Assembly: GCA_034506395.1 (NCBI GenBank)
Contig: JAPDPQ010000018.1
Coordinates: 1-64,000, forward strand
DNA: 64,000 nt
Direction of reading: 5' to 3'
Source of the DNA: a candidate division KSB1 bacterium
GTDB lineage: Bacteria; Zhuqueibacterota; Zhuqueibacteria; Thermofontimicrobiales; Thermofontimicrobiaceae
Position 1 is the stretch's first letter, and each line of letters starts with the position of its first letter. This document shows, piece by piece, positions 1-8,542 of the stretch. Both the position numbers and the translations under genes were made by a program. Under the pieces are notes generated by a model. That model saw only the letters and a program-made list of their open reading frames with translations, ran no database searches and had not been told where the DNA came from.

Positions 1-2
1 TC

Positions 3-1220
3 TCCAGCCCTGAAGTCCGTCAAACGGGTATTTCGGGCATGCAAATGAACAATGAGATGGTAGCAAATATCTTCGCTAATCTTCAAACTGAAACCATGAC
101 CAATGCAGTTTACATCCAGATTCGCAGTTTGCAAAATTTCAACAATCTCAAGGACGATTCGACCTACTATTGGCGGGTCAAGGCAGTGGATCAATATGGA
201 GCGGAATCCAATTTCACCAGCGGCACTAGTCGGTTCTTTTTTAATAAAACCAACACGGCCCCGCAGCCTGTGATCGCTGGTTTCTCGCCCAAAGATGGCA
301 TCGAAGTGCGAACCAACAAGCCTGAGCTAAGCTGGCATCCCGCTAAAGATGCGGATTTGAGCGACCATGCGGGGACGCTGCGCTACAAATTGCAGTTGGA
401 TGATGATGGCGAATTTGTAAGCAATTATAAGTATCAATACACCACTGCCATGGGATTGAACACCTTTGAAGTGCCCGATCCGCTCAGCGAAAATGTGAAG
501 TGGTACTATCGAGTGCAAGCGGTCGATGATGAAGGTTTGTTCTCAACCTGGTCAGCGGTTCAGAACTTCTGGGTCAATGCCATCGATGAAGCGCCAAGGC
601 CGTTTGCATTGTACGCCCCTGCTAATAATAGCGCTGTAAGTTCAGACACGCTCAAATTTTCCTGGGCCAGCACCTATGATGTTGATCCCAATGATAAATT
701 CAGCTTCACGATGGAATATAGCACAAGCAGCAGCTTTTCAGAGAATGTTAATTCGATTCCCAATTTGACGGATTCTACTTTCATCATCGAAACCAAAGGA
801 ATGAGACAGACAGTCTATTATTGGCGGGTCAAAGCTGTCGATAGTGATGGACTGGTCACGTGGGGCAGCAATAGCGGGATTTCCCCGTGGTCTTTCCAGT
901 TCCATCCCACGGCTGTTTTCGATGATCATAAAAATTTTCCCCAAGAATTTCATTTATCCCAGAATCATCCCAACCCCTTCAATCCTGAGACAGTCATCGA
1001 TTATCAGCTTCCCATCTCCTGTCATGTGGTGATTACCATCTACAATACCCTTGGCCAGGAAATTAGAAGACTAATCGATAACGACCACCAGCCAGGCTAC
1101 CACCAAATCCTCTGGGATGGGAAGGACAATTCTGGCAACCAAGTCGGCACGGGAATTTATCTGTATCAGATGCGGGCGGGTGAGTTTGTGGCGGTAAAAA
1201 AGATGATCCTCATCCAATAG
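3..1220 (+). CDS. T9SS-sorted exported protein with fibronectin-III-like domains (5' end outside window)
   Basis: The reading frame is open to the left edge of the window, so this is the C-terminal part of a larger protein. It has at least three repeats of a fibronectin-III-like module. Each is recognisable by a closing strand of the type YYWRVKAVD followed by an acidic/Gly turn, at about codons 55, 175 and 280. The last 80 residues form a typical type IX secretion sorting domain. This opens with an NHPNPFNPET motif and continues with a strand-rich FlgD-like segment that includes LGQEIRRL, WDGKDNSGNQVGTGIYLY and a Lys-rich end. In FCB bacteria such domains direct export through the outer membrane by the T9SS, after which the domain is usually removed. 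The fn3 modules suggest a surface or secreted protein that binds or displays something; no catalytic domain is visible in this part. An imperfect terminator-like hairpin follows. Confidence 0.85.
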   Translation, partial: SSPEVRQTGISGMQMNNEMVANIFANLQTETMTNAVYIQIRSLQNFNNLKDDSTYYWRVKAVDQYGAESNFTSGTSRFFFNKTNTAPQPVIAGFSPKDGIEVRTNKPELSWHPAKDADLSDHAGTLRYKLQLDDDGEFVSNYKYQYTTAMGLNTFEVPDPLSENVKWYYRVQAVDDEGLFSTWSAVQNFWVNAIDEAPRPFALYAPANNSAVSSDTLKFSWASTYDVDPNDKFSFTMEYSTSSSFSENVNSIPNLTDSTFIIETKGMRQTVYYWRVKAVDSDGLVTWGSNSGISPWSFQFHPTAVFDDHKNFPQEFHLSQNHPNPFNPETVIDYQLPISCHVVITIYNTLGQEIRRLIDNDHQPGYHQILWDGKDNSGNQVGTGIYLYQMRAGEFVAVKKMILIQ

Positions 1221-1233
1221 TCGCTACTAATTT

Positions 1234-1263
1234 GGCAGCGCTGGGTGATGCGCCGGCGCTGCC
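1234..1263 (+). terminator. Hairpin after the T9SS cargo gene, without a U-run
   Basis: A perfect 8-bp GC-rich inverted repeat (GGCAGCGC / GCGCTGCC, arms 1234-1241 and 1256-1263, 14-nt loop) lies 14 bases after the stop codon. It is not followed by a T-run, so it may be a transcript-end stabiliser or a Rho-assisted terminator rather than a classical intrinsic one. Confidence 0.45.
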
Positions 1264-1352
1264 GCCTCTAATTTTGGTCTGACCACTTTATCCTATCTTT
1301 AAATTTTCGACACATCTATCTCACGATTTCGAGCGCGCTGGAGTTTGCTGGT

Positions 1353-1380
1353 AAATTATGGTGTTGAACCATAATTTTTT
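1353..1380 (+). terminator. A/T-rich hairpin with T-run just upstream of the small lipoprotein gene
   Basis: A perfect 10-bp inverted repeat (AAATTATGGT, arms 1353-1362 and 1368-1377, loop GTTGA) runs into a stretch of Ts at 1375-1380. It ends only a few bases before the ribosome-binding site (AAAGGA) of the gene at 1395. It could end upstream transcription or act as a leader hairpin for the lipoprotein gene. Confidence 0.5.
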
Positions 1381-1394
1381 AGAAAGGAATAATC

Positions 1395-1781
1395 ATGAAA
1401 ACTATCTCCCAAAATCGCCTTGTCCTTGGATTGTCGATCCTTATTTTCTTTTCTTGCGCGTTTTTTCATAGCAGTCAGAAGAAAGAACTGAGCTTAAGAA
1501 AAGAGATCACGAAAGGGGTGACAACCGAGGCGAATGTGATGAATCTGCTGGGTATGCCGACCTCAGTAACTCCAAACAGCATCGGGGATGAAGTATGGTT
1601 TTATAAGAACCTCTCTTATTCGTTTCAGCAAAGCAATAATGGCAAGAGCCTCATTTTATGGGAAGTCGCTAACGCCGATTCTTCGAACCCCGTACGATCA
1701 TATAATTTGCTCATCACCATTGATCAAAATGATATCGTAAAAGATTTCAAGCTCGATTGGTTGGATCTCGATAACTTTTAA
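1395..1781 (+). CDS. Small exported lipoprotein, possibly BamE/SmpA-like
   Basis: This 128-residue protein has an N-terminal hydrophobic segment ending in FFSC (Cys21), a plausible though not ideal lipobox, so it is probably a lipoprotein. The start has a good ribosome-binding site (AAAGGA, 6 bases upstream). The segment around residues 35-70 (ITKGVTTEANVMNLLGMPTSV, then DEVWFYKN) resembles the SmpA/OmlA/BamE fold. There, a helix with the pattern G-x-T-x-x-x-V-x-x-x-L-G-x-P precedes a strand with W-x-Y. In Proteobacteria BamE is part of the outer-membrane protein assembly machine, but many lipoproteins share this fold without that role. The specific function here is unknown; the BamE-like call is moderate. 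The gene stands alone. Confidence 0.65.
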   Translation: MKTISQNRLVLGLSILIFFSCAFFHSSQKKELSLRKEITKGVTTEANVMNLLGMPTSVTPNSIGDEVWFYKNLSYSFQQSNNGKSLILWEVANADSSNPVRSYNLLITIDQNDIVKDFKLDWLDLDNF

Positions 1782-2106
1782 AACCGTAAATTTTAAATCT
1801 TCCTTGAGCGAAGCGGATTTTTCAAGGCCTACTCATGCCAAGCTGAATCAGTTTTCATTAAAAAATTCTCATAGGCTTGTATGCATCGGTCATCGGATGA
1901 ATTTGCACACGATATGAGCATTTCATTCTAAAATATTCCTCATTGCAGCTTAAGATAAAAATGCTCCTTGAATCCTGCTCCCCAAAAAAATGCTTGTATA
2001 TTACCGTTTTTTTCGTTATTTTTGTGTCCTTTATTTTGGTTTATCAATTTGGATCTTCCAATTGTTAAGATGGAATACGTTCGAACGAAAATCAAGGGGA
2101 TTGATT
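1782..2106. other. Intergenic, 325 bp
   Basis: A+T-rich spacer with no gene seen. A TATATT hexamer at about 1996-2001 could be a -10 box for the transketolase, but no matching -35 box is at the right distance. A Met codon at 1990 is in frame with the transketolase, but the stretch it would add is hydrophobic and unrelated to that family. Confidence 0.5.
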
Positions 2107-4464
2107 ATGACAATGGGCTCCAGTCAAGTGGAATCGATTTATCAACAACTCGAAAGTCGCTTCTCCTATTGGGAGAAACTAAAAGATATGATCGATCAGT
2201 GTATTGATATGATGTTGAACCTTAGACAAAGTGGGCACCCTGGCGGTTCGCGGTCCAAGGTGCACTTTTTTTTGGTGACGATGCTGAGCGGGGTCATGCG
2301 ATATGATATTCGTCACCCAGAGAAACGCTTTGCCGATCGTTTCATTCTTGTGGGTGGACATACGGTGCCTCTGATTTATGCTGCGCTTGCGGTTCTGAAT
2401 GAGGCACTGAGACGGAAATTCAAGCAAACTGGCGATCCTAAATATAAAATTCCAAATGAAGCAGAGCGAGCATTGTATTGGGAGGATCTTTTGACGCTGC
2501 GCCACAATAAAGGTTTGCCTGGCCACGCAGAGATGGGCGGGAAAACCTTGTTTTTGAAGTTCAATACAGGGCCTTCCGGCCATGGTTCGCCGGCTGCTGC
2601 GGGTGAGGCGTTAGCATTGAAATTGGCAGGCGCTGATGATATTCGCGTGTTTGCCGTGGAGGGCGAGGGCGGTTCGACCGCAGGCTGCACCCATGAGACC
2701 CAAAACTCTGCCTGGGGTTTGGGGCTCAACAATCTCTATTATCTATTTGACTGGAATGATTATGGGATTGATGATCACCCGATGAGTAGTATCATTTATG
2801 GCACGCCAGCCGATTGGTTCGGTGCCCATGGCTGGCGGGTATTCGGAACTGAGAAGGGCATGGAATGGCCCTCAGTCACGAGAACCATTTTAGAGATGAT
2901 CTATTCCGAAAACAAAGAAAAGCGGCCAAATATCGCTTGGTTCAAAACGCGCAAAGGCCGAAATTACGGTGTATACGATAACAAATCGCATGGTACCCCC
3001 CACAAGCCGATGAATAGTCCACTGTTCTGGGAGACGACCAAGATCTTTACTGAGCGCTACGGCATCGAGTTCGAGGGGTTTGGTCAACCTGCACCAGAGA
3101 CGCACGCTGCACAAGTTGAACAAACCAGGAATAATTTGCAACGAGTCATGCAACTTTATGATCATGACCCTGAGTTGTTGGACTATGTGGCGGATACCTT
3201 GGTCGAGTTGGGCGAATCGATTCCAGAGCAGAAAACGACTCTGTTTTATGACTTCAACAAGAACCCATTCAAAGATCCAGTTTTTACCGATTATCGAAAT
3301 TATCCCGCTGATATCTTCGCGAAGCCAGGACAAAAAGAGCCCAATCGAGCTGGACTCTCAAAATTTGGCGCGTGGATCAATGCCAAATGCTATGAAAAAT
3401 ATGGCCGGCCAATGTTCATCGCGATGTCTGCAGATCTGGCGGATTCGACGAACATCTCCGGTTTTGCCAAAGGTTACGGTAATTTCAAGGGCTTTGGAGT
3501 GTATGACCGAAACGGCAATCCGCAGGGTTGCCTATTGCCGCAGGCGATCACTGAGTTTACTAATGCCGGCATTTCCGCAGGAATCGCTACTGTAAATCTT
3601 TCAGAGCGCCCGTTTGAGGAGTTCAATGGTTTTTATGCTGCTTGCTCCACATACGGCTCATTCATTTATTTGAAATATGGTCCCATGCGATTGTTCAGTC
3701 AATTAGCACAGGATTCAGAGATCAAGGTGGGCAAAGTGTTGTGGATCGCTGGGCATTCCGGACCGGAAACAGCCGAGGATTCTCGAACCCATTTTGGCAT
3801 CTTTGCGCCCGGCGTTTCCCAACTATTCCCCGAAGGCCAGGTGATCAATTTATATCCTTGGGAGCACAATGAAGTGGCGCCGATGCTCGGAGCAGCCTTG
3901 GCTACGGATAAGCCGATCATCATTTTACATCTCACTCGACCGCCCATTGAAATCCCAGATCGTCAGAAGCTGGGAATAGCCTCGCATTTTGAAGCAGCGA
4001 AAGGGGCGTATCTCATCCGAGATTACAAGCCCAATCTTCCCAAAATGGGAACCATCTTTGTCCAAGGGACCAGCACCACAGCCAATCTGATCAAAATACT
4101 ACCCAGATTGGAAGAGGCAGGTTTCAATGTTAAATTGGTCGCTGCTGTGAGCTATGAGTTATTTAAATTGCAGCCCGAGAGCTATCAAAAATCAATTGTC
4201 TCAGATTCCGATTGGCTCGATTCAACCGTGATCACCAACACTGCCCGACGGAACATGCACGATTGGATTTTTTCCAAGATTTCAGAACAATACGCCATGT
4301 GCTCGGATTGGGACAATCGCTGGCGCACTGGCGGCTCAGTGGAAGAGCTTTGTGAAGAGGCGCATATTTCGCCAAATTGGCTATTTAAAGGGATCGAGCG
4401 ATTTGTCAAAGAGCGCGAACAGAGGTTGCAGATGGTTAAAGCCATGTTGCCGAAAAATTCCTGA
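2107..4464 (+). CDS. Transketolase-family thiamine-diphosphate enzyme (long variant)
   Basis: The 785-residue protein has both transketolase halves. The N-terminal PP domain carries SGHPGG (residues 42-47), a GGH motif near 83, a G-P-S-G-H-G segment (155-160) and the cofactor motif GEGGS (186-190) ending near the Asn pair at 208-209. The Pyr domain begins near residue 430. A GHSGPETAEDSRTHFG segment matches the active-site region of the family, and a C-terminal domain follows. Transketolases move two-carbon units between sugar phosphates in the pentose phosphate pathway. The protein is about 120 residues longer than E. coli TktA (663), and the cofactor motif has GEG in place of the usual GDG. 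It may therefore be a subfamily with a different substrate, and no gene symbol is given. The start is set at ATG 2107, which has an AGGGGA site 6 bases upstream. The gene is alone and ends at a strong terminator. Confidence 0.8.
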   Translation: MTMGSSQVESIYQQLESRFSYWEKLKDMIDQCIDMMLNLRQSGHPGGSRSKVHFFLVTMLSGVMRYDIRHPEKRFADRFILVGGHTVPLIYAALAVLNEALRRKFKQTGDPKYKIPNEAERALYWEDLLTLRHNKGLPGHAEMGGKTLFLKFNTGPSGHGSPAAAGEALALKLAGADDIRVFAVEGEGGSTAGCTHETQNSAWGLGLNNLYYLFDWNDYGIDDHPMSSIIYGTPADWFGAHGWRVFGTEKGMEWPSVTRTILEMIYSENKEKRPNIAWFKTRKGRNYGVYDNKSHGTPHKPMNSPLFWETTKIFTERYGIEFEGFGQPAPETHAAQVEQTRNNLQRVMQLYDHDPELLDYVADTLVELGESIPEQKTTLFYDFNKNPFKDPVFTDYRNYPADIFAKPGQKEPNRAGLSKFGAWINAKCYEKYGRPMFIAMSADLADSTNISGFAKGYGNFKGFGVYDRNGNPQGCLLPQAITEFTNAGISAGIATVNLSERPFEEFNGFYAACSTYGSFIYLKYGPMRLFSQLAQDSEIKVGKVLWIAGHSGPETAEDSRTHFGIFAPGVSQLFPEGQVINLYPWEHNEVAPMLGAALATDKPIIILHLTRPPIEIPDRQKLGIASHFEAAKGAYLIRDYKPNLPKMGTIFVQGTSTTANLIKILPRLEEAGFNVKLVAAVSYELFKLQPESYQKSIVSDSDWLDSTVITNTARRNMHDWIFSKISEQYAMCSDWDNRWRTGGSVEELCEEAHISPNWLFKGIERFVKEREQRLQMVKAMLPKNS

Positions 4465-4467
4465 TTG

Positions 4468-4498
4468 AAAAGGCGCCTATTATCTGGCGCCTTTTTTA
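4468..4498 (+). terminator. Intrinsic terminator of the transketolase gene
   Basis: A perfect stem AAAGGCGCC / GGCGCCTTT (4469-4477 and 4486-4494, 8-nt loop) is followed by TTTATTT, 5 bases after the stop codon. This is a classical Rho-independent terminator. Confidence 0.9.
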
Positions 4499-4988
4499 TT
4501 TGAAGAAAAAAGATATGGTCCTTGGCTCCTAGGGAAATGGATTTCATCTGCCTGGGAACCAAATCTTAAGCTTCTTCAACCATAATTGAAGTATTGACAT
4601 TCCTTTTTAATTTTTAAAAGTCCAATTTCAATAACCGCCAGAATTCCATCAATTGTCTTGCAATAGTCTTTGCAGATGTTGTTAACTCGCTGGAAAAGTA
4701 TTTTCAGTTTGTCCCTCGATCAGAATATTGACTCGCACCACAATCGAAGATGTCCTTCAGAAATGTTCTTCTCTCACAATTCGCCCAATCGATAGTCCTG
4801 AAGCTATTCCTGCAATTGGTCCGAGTCAAATCTTTTGAAGATTAAGCAATCGCCCTCTCGAGCGATTACTGTAATATCCTTTGGATCACAATGCTCCAGT
4901 GATAAAAATTTTTTAGCAATGACGAGCAACTTTTTAGCCTCTCATGTGTTTTACTGTTGAAAGTAGAGAAAAGCAGACCAAAAAAGGA
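4499..4988. other. Intergenic, about 490 bp, before the sigma-factor operon
   Basis: No coding sequence is supported. The stretch is A+T rich and should hold the promoter of the sigma/anti-sigma operon, but I see no convincing promoter pair. An in-frame ATG at 4944 lacks a ribosome-binding site. Confidence 0.5.
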
Positions 4989-5540
4989 ATGGTTTTGGAT
5001 AAGACTGATCAAGAATTGATGGGCGTTTTTCAGCAAGGTGATGATCTGGCGTTTGTGATATTATATAATCGGCACAAACGCAATTTGGTCTTTTTCTGTT
5101 CCAGAGTGCTTCAGGATCATGATGTAGCCGAAGATATAGCACAGGAAGCCTTTTTGAAAGTTTATCTTCAACGAAGCAAACTAAACGCGGATGGGAATTT
5201 TAAGAGTTTTTTATTTACGATCGCCAGAAATTTATGCCTGAATCGGTTGAGAGATCAAAAAAAAAATATCCGTATCGCTGAAGAAATCTGCTCAGCCAAT
5301 GAGTTTGTAATTAAAGAGAATACAATAGCCATTGAAAACAATGACATTTTAAACCGTGCGTTGGCTCAATTAAACGCCGATTATCGGGAATTGGTTCTTC
5401 TTAGAGATTATGAAGGATTTTCTTATCGAGAAATTTCTGAAATAACCCGTTTATCGGAAAGCGCAATCAAAGCGAAACTTTTTAAGGCACGATTGAAATT
5501 GAGAGATATGCTTTTGCCAATTTTAAAAGAGGGAGCTTAA
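4989..5540 (+). CDS. ECF-type RNA polymerase sigma factor
   Basis: A sigma-70 family protein of about 183 residues with the two ECF regions. Region 2 contains HDVAEDIAQEAFLKVY and the FLFTIARN/LNRLRD segment. Region 4 has a helix-turn-helix (GFSYREISEITRLSESAIK followed by AKLFKARLKLR). It directs RNA polymerase to a dedicated set of promoters. The start is uncertain. ATG 4989 has AGGA abutting it, which is too close, whereas TTG 4995 is 6 bases from the same AGGA and may be the real start. The upstream ATG at 4944 has no ribosome-binding site. The gene ends 4 bases before the anti-sigma gene, so the two are co-transcribed and probably translationally coupled. The environmental trigger cannot be read from sequence. 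Confidence 0.9.
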   Translation: MVLDKTDQELMGVFQQGDDLAFVILYNRHKRNLVFFCSRVLQDHDVAEDIAQEAFLKVYLQRSKLNADGNFKSFLFTIARNLCLNRLRDQKKNIRIAEEICSANEFVIKENTIAIENNDILNRALAQLNADYRELVLLRDYEGFSYREISEITRLSESAIKAKLFKARLKLRDMLLPILKEGA

Positions 5541-5544
5541 TATC

Positions 5545-6024
5545 ATGTCATGTAAAGATTATGAAGAAATGATTAGCATAGCATTGGATGGAGAATTGTC
5601 ATCCTCAGACGCCGACCGTTTGCAATTGCATCTCGTTGGCTGTCAGCATTGTCATGAATTTTTGAATTCCTTGCAAAAGATCAAAGGATTGTTCCAATTA
5701 CAGCCTGATACCATTCTCTCTAAGGACTTTGATCATAAATTTTTTGCAAGGCTGGCCGAGCTTCGACAAGCACGCCAGCGCCAGATGAGCACTCAATCCT
5801 GGTGGCGACGAAAATTCCTGGTACCTGCACCTATAGCGTATGCGGTGGCCCTTGCTTTGATCTTCTTTATGGGGTTGGCATTTCATAAAAAAATACCATT
5901 CAGAACAGTTCCATCAAAAGAAGCTTACACCCAAAAATATGTTGATGCCCCATATGAAAAAATTCGCAAGATTAAAATCACTAAAGATGATATCTTCAGC
6001 ATTTATGGAGAAAAGCGTTTTTAA
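5545..6024 (+). CDS. Membrane anti-sigma factor with zinc-binding (ZAS-type) domain
   Basis: This 159-residue protein has the classical zinc anti-sigma pattern H-x3-C-x2-C (His29, Cys33, Cys36, with Cys3 upstream) in its N-terminal cytoplasmic part. One transmembrane helix follows at about 92-113, then a short extracytoplasmic tail of about 45 residues. In this family the N-terminal domain holds the ECF sigma factor at the membrane until a signal releases it. The position immediately after the sigma-factor gene (4-base gap) supports a dedicated pair. The very short outer tail leaves little room for a sensor domain, so signal input may come through the next gene product (inference). Confidence 0.88.
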   Translation: MSCKDYEEMISIALDGELSSSDADRLQLHLVGCQHCHEFLNSLQKIKGLFQLQPDTILSKDFDHKFFARLAELRQARQRQMSTQSWWRRKFLVPAPIAYAVALALIFFMGLAFHKKIPFRTVPSKEAYTQKYVDAPYEKIRKIKITKDDIFSIYGEKRF

Positions 6025-6036
6025 GAGAGGTGAGTC

Positions 6037-7149
6037 ATGAATAAAAATTTGTCTCCGATTCTTAGGGTCATTATTTTGTTCGGCATCTATTTCACAATCA
6101 TTTCAGTAGCCTTCCCCCAGCAGGATAGCATTATTGTTATGCTAAAGCGGGTAAGTTATAGCAAAGATGGAGAAAAACATCCCGGATCCACAGTTTATCA
6201 AACTGTCTATTTAGGAACAGGGCCAAAACTACCAATCGAATTTACACCTTCACTAACTTTTGGCAGCACCGAATCGAAAGATTATATGGAAGGCAGTAGT
6301 TCATCTAGATTTCAAACTTATTTTGATTTAAACAGAACAATTGATCCGTTTTGGCTTAAACTAGCGAGCAAGAATGTATCCAAAACAACTCCTTTGTTAA
6401 TTTACAATTTTTTGATTAGACCGGAACGTCTTTCATCAGATAAGATTCGTATTAAGCTAGCCTATGAGAAAAACGAGTTTGTGCAGTTTTCAAGCAATAA
6501 TCATCCGATCTATGAAAAATCATTTATGGTACAAGAGTTCGATGCAGATTTCGACAAACCACGCGAGCTCTTTGTGGTTGCAACAGTTCCATCCAAAATT
6601 GCTGCCGAGATTGTCATTCAGCATCCTATTCGCCCCCCCATTGAATCAAAAATTTCGACCGATATTCTGGAAAAATTGGCAAATTTAAAGGCTTTGGAAA
6701 TTCCTGTCACTTTTTATATTGAATATATGCGCAAGGATAGTGCCACTGGTAAAGTAATATTCCGCAAGCAGACGGTTCAGAAGGGTTATAACCGGGACAA
6801 TCCCTTCTCGCTTGAATACCTTATCGAAACACCTAAAGTATTTCTTCAGAATGATAGGAATTTAAATTACGCCATTAGAGGTTATTTTGTACCACTGGCC
6901 CTAAACAGAAACGACTTGGATGTTTGCTTGATTATCGAACAAAAACACATATCAAGTCCTGGCGGGCATGTAGGTCACGGAATCAAAAAAGAACTGAAAA
7001 TTAAAAAAGGAGAGAAGCTGGAAATTGAACTGGTGAAAAATAATGGAACAACAGGATTTCAAAACAAATCTGGAGAATACATTATATTTGAATATGCAGA
7101 GCTATTTAAAGGAATGTCAGAAAGCTTGTTGGTAACAGTTGAATTTTAA
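6037..7149 (+). CDS. Exported protein of unknown function, third gene of the sigma/anti-sigma unit
   Basis: A 370-residue protein with a clear signal peptide (hydrophobic core about residues 8-25, cleavage likely near AFPQQ). I do not recognise a family. The mature part is rich in predicted beta strands and polar residues, has no transmembrane helix and no catalytic motif I can name. An AGAGAGGTGAG-type ribosome-binding site lies just before the ATG, and the gene follows the anti-sigma gene by 12 bases, so all three form one operon. It is a candidate sensor partner, or the main output, of the sigma switch (inference from context only). Confidence 0.8.
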   Translation: MNKNLSPILRVIILFGIYFTIISVAFPQQDSIIVMLKRVSYSKDGEKHPGSTVYQTVYLGTGPKLPIEFTPSLTFGSTESKDYMEGSSSSRFQTYFDLNRTIDPFWLKLASKNVSKTTPLLIYNFLIRPERLSSDKIRIKLAYEKNEFVQFSSNNHPIYEKSFMVQEFDADFDKPRELFVVATVPSKIAAEIVIQHPIRPPIESKISTDILEKLANLKALEIPVTFYIEYMRKDSATGKVIFRKQTVQKGYNRDNPFSLEYLIETPKVFLQNDRNLNYAIRGYFVPLALNRNDLDVCLIIEQKHISSPGGHVGHGIKKELKIKKGEKLEIELVKNNGTTGFQNKSGEYIIFEYAELFKGMSESLLVTVEF

Positions 7150-7218
7150 TGCGGACAAAGATCAAAGCATAAGGCCATTTTCGCTGGCAGATGAATTCCA
7201 TCTGCCTTACTGCGCATT

Positions 7219-8367
7219 CTATTTGATCAACACACACCTGCCTGACTTAATATTTCCATCCCACTGCAACTGGTAAAAATATACGCCAGAATTATGCCTG
7301 CTGCCATCCCATGATATAATATGAGCGCCCGAACATTGCGCATCATCGGCCAGGACAGCGACCAATTGACCGATGGCATTAAAGATTTTTAGGTGGACTG
7401 GCGCCGAATAGGGCAGTTCATAACTAAAATGAGTGATCGAATTGAACGGGTTGGGGTAGTTGCGCACCAAAAAATAGCAGTCGGGCTGAATCCAATGTTC
7501 GTTCAGACCGACTGTAACCTGGTGCAAAATCCTGATCATTTGCTCCAGCATCAAATGCAATCCATACAGATGTTTCATGTGATCGCTGGCGGTGTCACCC
7601 GCATAGCCTTTGAGATGGAATTTGCCTGTGTCGCAGGCCGATTGCTGGAGCCCAATTTCATCCACCGCCGAGACGAAGACGCGCTGAGCGCCGATGCCGT
7701 TGATGAGATAGTTGGCGGTTTGGGTGGTGCTCTCATACCCGCTGGTGGGAATGGCGGAATGGGTGAGACAAAAAATTTTCTTGCCATCCCGAGCATCCCT
7801 GGCAAAACGGAGGAAATCCTTCATCTGCTGCTCTTTCAGCGCAGGGTCGGAATTGCAATGGAGTCCATCGGCCAAGGCCAGGGCGTTGATCTGATCGTAA
7901 TAAGCGGGCGTTTTGAAAATCTCTCGCACGCCTGCGTAGCCTGCGCTAAACGATGTCACGATGAGCGTATCCACTACTGGATTGGCGATGATATTGTGAT
8001 CCTGGAGCACGGCTTTGACTTTATCCAGAATAAGGCGAAATTTATTGGCGTCCTGAAAATAATTTTGATAAGGACTGGATAGCGCGCCCAGATGGATATT
8101 AAATAGCACCGCATTAGCCTGCGCTTTATAAACCACATCTTCAGCAGCCCAGGAGGCGCTATGCAGATGGAACACCAGCATCAATTTTCCATCTTGAGGT
8201 GCCTGGTAATAGTTGGGCACAAACACCTGGGCAAATTGACCCGTAGTGCCGTGATTCAATTGCAGCTCAGCCGTCAAATCGAAGCGCTGGCCAATGGCCA
8301 CTCCTTGCGCCAGAGCCGCAGTCGGGAAAACAGACAATAGCAACAGCACGGCAAAGCATAATTTCAT
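7219..8367 (-). CDS. Secreted alpha/beta-hydrolase-like protein with T9SS sorting domain
   Basis: About 382 residues from the ATG at 8367, which begins a textbook signal peptide (MKLCFAVLLLL, cleavage after ALA at residue 20). The open frame extends 77 codons further upstream, but that stretch is not signal-peptide-like. The middle of the protein resembles an alpha/beta-hydrolase. A strand leads to S-F-S-A-G-Y (Ser141 as likely nucleophile), an ADGLH segment near 167 could hold the acid, and histidines follow in THSAIP and SDHMKHLYG. The last 80 residues form a T9SS sorting domain beginning NYPNPFNS and ending in a Lys-rich strand. It is therefore probably a surface or secreted esterase-like enzyme. 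The substrate is unknown and the hydrolase assignment is moderate. Confidence 0.75.
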   Translation of the reverse strand: MKLCFAVLLLLSVFPTAALAQGVAIGQRFDLTAELQLNHGTTGQFAQVFVPNYYQAPQDGKLMLVFHLHSASWAAEDVVYKAQANAVLFNIHLGALSSPYQNYFQDANKFRLILDKVKAVLQDHNIIANPVVDTLIVTSFSAGYAGVREIFKTPAYYDQINALALADGLHCNSDPALKEQQMKDFLRFARDARDGKKIFCLTHSAIPTSGYESTTQTANYLINGIGAQRVFVSAVDEIGLQQSACDTGKFHLKGYAGDTASDHMKHLYGLHLMLEQMIRILHQVTVGLNEHWIQPDCYFLVRNYPNPFNSITHFSYELPYSAPVHLKIFNAIGQLVAVLADDAQCSGAHIISWDGSRHNSGVYFYQLQWDGNIKSGRCVLIK

Positions 8368-8542
8368 TGGCAATGTTCTCGCTATTTTTTGTAGATTGCT
8401 TATATCGACGGCTTTTCTATCATCCATAAGAATAAAATTAAATTGCTTTAAGACTTGTTCATAATCACCTTTTTTTATTATTTTGATTTCTAAAAGACAA
8501 AGATACTGCTGCAAGCACATTGATGGAAACTTAACTGAATTA

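Noticed and set aside
1990-2106. N-terminal extension of the transketolase
   Set aside because: Hydrophobic sequence with no family similarity; the ATG at 2107 has a good ribosome-binding site.
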